A DNA stretch of 37,476 nucleotides from the NCBI GenBank assembly GCA_938046115.1, contig CALIXX010000032.1, positions 1 to 37,476 of the forward strand, read 5' to 3'. The notes under the pieces are model-generated. The model worked only from the letters and a program-made list of their open reading frames with translations. It had not been told where the DNA came from and searched no databases. The stretch comes from an uncultured Candidatus Saccharibacteria bacterium. Lineage in GTDB: Bacteria; Patescibacteriota; Saccharimonadia; Saccharimonadales; Saccharimonadaceae. This document shows positions 33,238 through 37,476 of this stretch, in pieces (position 1 is the first letter of the stretch; each line of letters opens with the position of its first letter). A program made the position numbers and the translations under genes.

Positions 33238-33519
33238 ATCGACAATCCTTTCTTTTTATCTGGTTGATATAGTAATAGGTGCTGTGGATACTGTGGAAAC
33301 CATGATGAATAACAGAGGTACGACCTGCTCACTACTTGTGTAAAACGCTGCGATCGCTGACGTGGATAAATCGGGGAGAAGTGGCGGTTATCCACCAGCC
33401 AGTAAGGCTTTCGTATGGTGTGCTTTTGATGCTGTGGATGACTACCCACGAGCTGTCCGCGGGTTATACGACCAGCTGTGCACGGCTTTTCCACAGGTGC
33501 CGCGAAAAAAACACATGGC
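33238..33519. other. oriC: oriC, dnaA-dnaN part (six DnaA boxes)
   Basis: The 282 bases between dnaN and dnaA contain six DnaA-box-like nonamers: TGTGGATAC (33283-33291), TGTGGAAAC (33292-33300), CGTGGATAA (33361-33369), TTATCCACC (33388-33396), TGTGGATGA (33433-33441) and TTTTCCACA (33487-33495). The first two are directly abutting. A DnaA-trio-like element follows them on the dnaN side. None is a perfect TTATCCACA, but each differs at one or two positions. The layout resembles the right half of the Bacillus subtilis origin. Confidence 0.8.
33267..33278 (-). promoter_or_regulatory. DnaA-trio-like unwinding element
   Basis: Read on the minus strand, away from the paired boxes at 33283-33300 and across a four-base GCAC spacer, the sequence is CTA-TTA-CTA-TAT, then AT-rich sequence up to dnaN. 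The first three triplets fit the DnaA-trio pattern (complement 3'-GAT, AAT, GAT), on which DnaA assembles to open the origin. Confidence 0.6.
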
Positions 33520-34902
33520 TTAGGCATAGAGCTTATCCCGGATGTCAGCGACCTGCTCACGGATGAGATAGTCGAGCTTAATGGATTTTTCGATTTTTTC
33601 GACTGAATGGATGGCAGTTGTATGGTCTTTGCGGCCCAGCTCATTGGCAATTTGTGGAAAGCTCATGTGGAGCTCGCTGCGCAGCAAGTACATGGCAATT
33701 TGCCGTGGTACGACGATATGCTTAGCCCGCTTAGCACCACAGATTTCTTTGCTGTCGATCTGGAAATGGCGGGCAGTTTTGTCGATAATCTGCTTAGCAG
33801 TGAGGTGCTGGGGACGACTACGCCGGACGTTACCAAGCAAACCCTCCGCTGTCATTACGTCAGGGGCGACGCCACGCATCTCAGCATAAGCAAGAAGTTG
33901 ATTAAGCGCGCCCTCGAGCTCGCGGATATTTGTCTTGACGTTCTTAGCAAGGTATTCCACGGTGTCGCGCTCAAGTGTCACGCCAGCGAAGCTCGCTTTG
34001 GTTTCGACGATCGCGCAGCGCGTCTCAAAGTCTGGCATCTGGATATCGATCGCCATTCCCCATTCAAAGCGACTGCGCAAGCGCTCTGTCAGGGTAGGGA
34101 TGCTGTGCGGTGGCTTGTCACTACCGATGATAATTTGCTTGTTAGCTTGGTGGAGGGCATTGAAGGTGTGAAAGAACTCCTCCTGAGTCTTCTCACGCCC
34201 AGCAATGAACTGCATATCGTCGACGATCAGTACATCGACATTGCGATACCGGTCAGAAAAGCCTGCCTTTTTGAAGCGGATCGACTCGATAAACTCTTTG
34301 ACAAACGTTTCCGAGCTCAGGTAAGCGACTTTTTTGCTTGGGTCGCGCGCGAGGATCTCGTTACCCACCGCTTGGATGAGGTGCGTCTTACCAAGGCCAA
34401 CGCCACCGTAGATGAAGAGGGGATTATATTTGGTGCCAGGGCTATGTGCGACCGCTTGGCAGGCGGTGTAGGCAAGGTCGTTGCTCGAGCCGACAATGAA
34501 ATTCTGGAAGGTATAGCGCGCGTTCAGGCTGGTTGCTGGTGTGGTAGAGCTAGAGTGTGATGAGGTAGTTGGCTTGCTGATGAGCGCCGCCGCTCGTTCC
34601 TCGACGCGGTCGGCTGGCTGGCCAGTAGTTTCGCGGCTAATCACAGTGCGTTTTTTGCCTTGTTTGTTTACCACGTAGGCGATGCGCGATACCTCCACAC
34701 CACTGTGCTGGAGCGCTTCTTTGACGATGCTATCATAGCGCACCTCAAACTGGCGAATCGCAAAGATATTCGCCACGCCAATAGTAATCACCCCATCTTT
34801 GTTGCTGAGCATCTCGGTATTGGCAAACCACGTCGAAAAAATGCCGCTTGGTATCGACACTTCAATCTCACCCAAAACACTCTTCCACAGGCTGTGGTAC
34901 AC
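33520..34902 (-). CDS. dnaA: Chromosomal replication initiator DnaA
   Basis: A 460-residue protein with the four standard domains. Domain I starts YHSLWKSVLGEIEVSIP, followed by a Ser/Thr linker (about 110-125). The AAA+ domain has Walker A GGVGLGKT (166-173) and Walker B VLIVDDMQFI. The C-terminal DNA-binding domain has FPQIANELGRKDHTTAIHSV, the DnaA signature that reads DnaA boxes. The open frame continues to 35034, but the GTG at 34902 is the likely start: it gives the normal distance to the conserved LWK, lies downstream of the -10 at 34945-34950, and is preceded by AAGGAG (34915-34920), though at a long spacing of 12 bases. DnaA boxes flank the gene on both sides. Confidence 0.95.
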   Translation of the reverse strand: MYHSLWKSVLGEIEVSIPSGIFSTWFANTEMLSNKDGVITIGVANIFAIRQFEVRYDSIVKEALQHSGVEVSRIAYVVNKQGKKRTVISRETTGQPADRVEERAAALISKPTTSSHSSSTTPATSLNARYTFQNFIVGSSNDLAYTACQAVAHSPGTKYNPLFIYGGVGLGKTHLIQAVGNEILARDPSKKVAYLSSETFVKEFIESIRFKKAGFSDRYRNVDVLIVDDMQFIAGREKTQEEFFHTFNALHQANKQIIIGSDKPPHSIPTLTERLRSRFEWGMAIDIQMPDFETRCAIVETKASFAGVTLERDTVEYLAKNVKTNIRELEGALNQLLAYAEMRGVAPDVMTAEGLLGNVRRSRPQHLTAKQIIDKTARHFQIDSKEICGAKRAKHIVVPRQIAMYLLRSELHMSFPQIANELGRKDHTTAIHSVEKIEKSIKLDYLIREQVADIRDKLYA

Positions 34903-34944
34903 TGGCTTTTGCTGCTCCTTGTTTGTTATACAATGACTCCTTTT

Positions 34945-34950
34945 AGTATA
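34945..34950 (-). promoter_or_regulatory. -10 element of dnaA
   Basis: Minus strand TATACT, giving a leader of about 35 bases before GTG 34902 with two AAGGAG sequences. A DnaA box (34964-34972) lies between the -10 and -35 positions, which would allow autorepression by DnaA. Confidence 0.6.
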
Positions 34951-35175
34951 AGAAAAAACCGACTTTTCCACAACCGTGAGAAATACAACAACGGGTCGAG
35001 TACAAGAAGAGCAACAGGGGTGAAGTTTTTCCACAAAAATACAGTACCTCTGTTAAAGTGTGGATAACTCGCGAACAAATGTGGATAAACAACTTGGCTA
35101 TGCTTATGACGGAGGCTGATTGGTGTAAAAAATCCACTAAACGGGTGAAAAGTTGAAAGATCTCAGGCAATCGCG
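34951..35175. other. oriC: oriC, rpmH-dnaA part (four DnaA boxes)
   Basis: The interval between divergent dnaA and rpmH contains TTTTCCACA twice (34964-34972, 35027-35035) and the perfect consensus TGTGGATAA twice (35059-35067, 35080-35088). The perfect pair is spaced 21 bases start to start, close to two helical turns. Gene direction switches here, as expected at a replication origin. Confidence 0.85.
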
Positions 35176-35181
35176 TATAAT
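35176..35181 (+). promoter_or_regulatory. -10 element of rpmH
   Basis: TATAAT ending nine bases before ATG 35191. It predicts a leader of only two or three bases. Confidence 0.65.
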
Positions 35182-35190
35182 AGCAATGAT

Positions 35191-35331
35191 ATGCCAAAAC
35201 GAACTTACCAACCACACACTCGTCATCGCGCTCGGACGCACGGGTTTCGGGCACGGATTGCTACCAAGGCAGGCCGCAATGTGCTCAAGCGCCGCCGCGC
35301 CAAGGGCCGCGCTCGCCTCGCACTCTCGTAG
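35191..35331 (+). CDS. rpmH: 50S ribosomal protein L34
   Basis: A 46-residue, extremely basic protein with the family start MPKRTYQPHTRHRARTHGFR and the core GRNVLKRRRAKGRARL. L34 is a small structural protein of the large ribosomal subunit. The size is standard (44-46). Its place between oriC/dnaA and rnpA is the classical bacterial arrangement. It has its own near-leaderless promoter and its own terminator. Confidence 0.97.
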   Translation: MPKRTYQPHTRHRARTHGFRARIATKAGRNVLKRRRAKGRARLALS

Positions 35332-35352
35332 TGTGATGATAGCAAAATGACG

Positions 35353-35382
35353 AAAATAACCCACTGCTTGGTGGGTTATTTT
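35353..35382 (+). terminator. Terminator of rpmH
   Basis: AAAATAACCCAC (35353-35364) and GTGGGTTATTTT (35371-35382) form a 12-base perfect stem with a six-base loop. It lies about 20 bases after the rpmH stop and separates rpmH from rnpA. Confidence 0.85.
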
Positions 35383-35406
35383 GTCTCGGTCTGTGAGTAG
35401 ATTTGC

Positions 35407-35412
35407 TATAAT
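35407..35412 (+). promoter_or_regulatory. -10 element of rnpA
   Basis: TGCTATAAT ending six bases before ATG 35419: a clear leaderless promoter. Confidence 0.75.
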
Positions 35413-35418
35413 ACAGCT

Positions 35419-35805
35419 ATGTTACAGCAACGATATCGGTTTCATGGCTATGGCGGGCTACGCTATTTGTATCGCCATGCGAGTGCCGAGCGTTCGCGCC
35501 TGCTGACCGTCAAGTACGTTGCCAATCGCCGCCGACGTATGCCGCGAATTGCCATCGTGGTGAGCAAAAAAGTGCACAAATCTGCAGTAGGGCGCAACCG
35601 CATTCGTCGCCGTATCTACGAGATTCTGCGCCAGCAAGTACCGCACTTTACAGGGGTGTACGACGTTGCACTGATCATTACCTCAAGCGAAGTACTTACC
35701 ACGCCGCACGATGAGCTTGCGCTGGTGGTGACAAATCTGCTTGTGCGAGCTGGTATTTGCCCTGGCGACGCAACGCCAAGCGATGAAAGAGATAAGGCAG
35801 AATAA
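35419..35805 (+). CDS. rnpA: Ribonuclease P protein component
   Basis: A 128-residue basic protein that helps the catalytic RNA of RNase P mature tRNA 5' ends. Family features are RYRFHGYGGLRYLYR at the start, the central strand RIAIVVSKKVHKSAVGRNRIRRRIYEILR with the RNR signature (VGRNRIRRR), and VALIITSSEV. The C-terminal ~15 residues are an extra acidic and polar end. Unusually for this locus, rpmH and rnpA are separated by a terminator and each has its own leaderless promoter, so they can be expressed independently. The RNase P RNA gene is not recognised in this window. Confidence 0.94.
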   Translation: MLQQRYRFHGYGGLRYLYRHASAERSRLLTVKYVANRRRRMPRIAIVVSKKVHKSAVGRNRIRRRIYEILRQQVPHFTGVYDVALIITSSEVLTTPHDELALVVTNLLVRAGICPGDATPSDERDKAE

Positions 35806-36117
35806 AATCTTATATCCTCTCAGTCTTCTTTGCGCGATCTACTTCATAGTGCTTTGAGTCAAATCAATGCCAAATAGTTCTGTATAAACAGTGGTAAATA
35901 GAACTCAAAATATTTATAAAAAATTCTTTTCTTGTCATTCTATACCAATGAAAGGCAAGCTAGGTGAGTGTTCTTTTCTAAGGTTATAAATACTCTTATA
36001 TGTAGTATTGGCAGTAGTGTATCGCATATATCAACGATTGATTTCCAAAAAATACTTTGCCACAATTCATCTTCCGTGGCCACCTATGATACAATAAATG
36101 CAGTAATCGGAGTCAAT
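35806..36117. other. Gene-free AT-rich interval between rnpA and yidC
   Basis: 312 bases where many bacteria carry yidD, which is absent. An inverted repeat AGTTCT / AGAACT occurs near 35877-35906. A TATGAT at 36085-36090 could be the yidC -10. A frame continuous with yidC runs back to 35968 but is not supported. Confidence 0.5.
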
Positions 36118-37038
36118 ATGTTTGAGACAATAATTTTACAGCCCATTTTTAACGCACTTTTGCTCATCTATAGTATCATCCCTGGTGGTGACTTTGGTGT
36201 GGCGGTGATTATCTTTACGGTCATCATCCGCTTTTTGCTCTATCCACTGCTCAAGCGGCAGCTCCACCAGAGCAAACAAATGCGCAAAATGCAGCCCGAG
36301 CTGGCCAAGATCAAGAAGGCTGCTAATGGCAACCGCCAAGTAGAGGCAATGCAGCAGATGGAGCTGTATAAGAAGTACGGTATTAAGCCATTTCGCTCGA
36401 TTCTCCTGCTCTTTATTCAGATTCCGATATTCATTGGCCTCTACCAGGTGATCATGATCATCTCGCTTCACCGCGACCAAGTAGCGCGCTACATCTACGA
36501 GCCGCTCAAGAATATCGATGCCATCAAGACGATCATTCACCACCCTGAGCAGTTTAATCACACCATGCTGGGCTTTATCGACCTCACCAAGGTAGCGCTT
36601 GGTAAGGATGGCATTGTCTGGCCACTTCTCGCTCTCGCAATCATCTCAGCTCTCACCCAATATGTGATGACCAAGCAGACTATGCCAACTGGCAAGAGTG
36701 CCAAGCGCTTCCGCGATATCATGAAGGAGACGGCCGCTGGCAAAGAAGCTGACCCCTCTGAGATGAATGCCGCGATGATGCGTAATATGGCGAAGTTTAT
36801 GCCAGTGATGATGTTTATGATCATGATGGGCCTGCCGGGGGCGTTGGCGCTCTACTACACGGCGTCCAACTTAGTGGCGGTAGCGCAGCAGTCATATCTC
36901 CTCCGCAAAGATAAACAAGAGCTTGAAGCAATTGCCGATGAAGTAGATATTACAACACCCGCCAAGAAAAAGTCGACAAAGAAGCGCGCCAAGGCGGCTA
37001 CAGAAGCCAACATCACACGCATCAAAGCCAAAGAATAA
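36118..37038 (+). CDS. yidC: Membrane protein insertase YidC/Oxa1
   Basis: A 306-residue insertase that helps membrane proteins fold into the cytoplasmic membrane. It begins MFETIILQPIFNALLLIYSI, has the hydrophilic-groove helix VAVIIFTVIIRFLLYPLLKRQ with its conserved Arg, the cytoplasmic hairpin QSKQMRKMQPELAKIKK, then IQIPIFIGLYQVI, and the final helices FMPVMMFMIMMGLPGALALYYTASNL. The C-terminus is Lys-rich, as in Gram-positive YidC proteins, which use it to bind ribosomes. The start at 36118 is supported by family alignment and by GGAG six bases upstream; the longer frame from 35968 is not. jag follows 17 bases downstream. Confidence 0.96.
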   Translation: MFETIILQPIFNALLLIYSIIPGGDFGVAVIIFTVIIRFLLYPLLKRQLHQSKQMRKMQPELAKIKKAANGNRQVEAMQQMELYKKYGIKPFRSILLLFIQIPIFIGLYQVIMIISLHRDQVARYIYEPLKNIDAIKTIIHHPEQFNHTMLGFIDLTKVALGKDGIVWPLLALAIISALTQYVMTKQTMPTGKSAKRFRDIMKETAAGKEADPSEMNAAMMRNMAKFMPVMMFMIMMGLPGALALYYTASNLVAVAQQSYLLRKDKQELEAIADEVDITTPAKKKSTKKRAKAATEANITRIKAKE

Positions 37039-37055
37039 CAGAGGAGGAGAACCCG

Positions 37056-37476
37056 ATGGATCGATACCAATCAGTAACATTTGCCCGAGAATATCTCCAG
37101 AACATCATCTCATTTTTTGGCGAAAATATTGCGGTATCGGGTGATGACGATGGCGAGGTAATGACACTTCGGGTAGAGTCGTCGGATATTAATAGCATCT
37201 TGATTGGCCGTGGGGCAGAGACACTACGGGCATTGCAATATATCGTCTCATCGGCGCTGCGGGCGCAAAATGCCGCAGTAGTGCGCGTGAGTGTTGATAT
37301 TGCCGATTATAAAAAGCAGCACGAGGAAAAGATTGCCGACAAAGCGCGGGGCTGGATCGAGCGCGTGCGTGCAACTGGTGAGCCCTACACCGCTCACCTC
37401 AACCCAGCCGATCGACGTATCGTTCACCAAGTCGCTGCCGACGCAGCTGGCATCACGACTGTCTCCGAAGGCGAAG
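37056..37476 (+). CDS. jag: Jag/KhpB-like KH-R3H RNA-binding protein (3' end cut by window)
   Basis: The first 140 codons of a gene too late in the window to be complete. The frame starts MDRYQSVTFAREYLQNIISF after a strong GAGGAGGAG ribosome binding site. Residues about 45-90 form a KH domain with ILIGRGAETLRALQYIVSSA. The R3H domain begins with LNPADRRIVHQVAAD and reaches TVSEGEG at the window edge. Jag (SpoIIIJ-associated) proteins bind RNA and follow yidC in many bacteria. The usual N-terminal Jag domain is absent, as in shorter homologues. It is co-transcribed with yidC. Confidence 0.92.
   Translation, partial: MDRYQSVTFAREYLQNIISFFGENIAVSGDDDGEVMTLRVESSDINSILIGRGAETLRALQYIVSSALRAQNAAVVRVSVDIADYKKQHEEKIADKARGWIERVRATGEPYTAHLNPADRRIVHQVAADAAGITTVSEGE

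Noticed and set aside
34903..35034. Longer dnaA start
   Set aside because: The added residues would be encoded partly upstream of the -10 element and across a DnaA box, and exceed the normal domain I start.
35968..36117. Fifty-residue N-terminal extension of yidC
   Set aside because: The extension lacks similarity to insertases, while MFETIILQP at 36118 fits the family start and has GGAG upstream.
1..37476. Alternative genetic code with TGA read as glycine (as in Gracilibacteria)
   Set aside because: TGA ends the HIT gene and the VanY-fusion gene exactly where the next genes begin, and conserved glycines in housekeeping genes use GGN codons.
1..37476. CRISPR arrays, insertion sequences or prophage genes
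   Set aside because: No regularly spaced repeats, transposase-like frames or phage structural genes were seen.

Overview
The window looks like part of the chromosome of a reduced-genome bacterium of the Candidatus Saccharibacteria (TM7) / Patescibacteria type, around and to the left of the replication origin. The evidence is the order jag-yidC-rnpA-rpmH-oriC-dnaA-oriC-dnaN-recF, followed by a PrgI / VirB4 / VirB6-like secretion cluster with fused peptidoglycan hydrolases, a pattern I associate with Saccharibacteria. The lineage call rests on pattern recognition, not on a phylogeny. TGA works as an ordinary stop, so the code is standard.

Left third (1-13650), housekeeping: a truncated tRNA-Ser, a HIT hydrolase overlapping rlmH, a small membrane protein, valS, two divergent FemABX-type aminoacyl transferases, a nucleoside 2-deoxyribosyltransferase-like protein, tsaD, a MurE-type ligase with a short N-terminus, two uncharacterised helical proteins, and a SIS-domain sugar-phosphate isomerase. 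Then come a MacB-type ABC permease and its ATPase (13975-16466, minus strand), the ATPase carrying a very long Pro/Ala/Gln tail, and a complete tRNA-Ser(GGA).

Middle (17118-31127), plus strand: an anchored surface protein with a Ser/Thr/Pro stalk, then a six- or seven-gene type IV secretion-like cluster. Its parts are a VirB6/TrbL-like polytopic protein, a PrgI-family protein with a long proline-rich tail, a VirB4 split into two adjacent genes, a giant membrane protein ending in a VanY-type carboxypeptidase, a glucosaminidase plus CHAP/NlpC-like hydrolase, and a small anchored protein. The genes are tightly packed, several overlapping, and plausibly form an export machine that also opens peptidoglycan. 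No VirD4, relaxase, integrase or transposase is visible.

Right end (31136-37476): recF, dnaN and dnaA read leftward; rpmH, rnpA, yidC and jag read rightward. DnaA boxes occur on both sides of dnaA (four upstream, six between dnaA and dnaN), and a DnaA-trio-like element lies beside the boxes nearest dnaN. Replication should start here. The secretion cluster is therefore transcribed towards the origin, head-on to the leftward fork.

A recurring pattern is a TATAAT/TATACT -10 element ending only 6-8 bases before the start codon (HIT, FemX, tsaD, murE, rnpA and others). This implies leaderless mRNAs for first genes, whereas genes inside operons have Shine-Dalgarno sequences.
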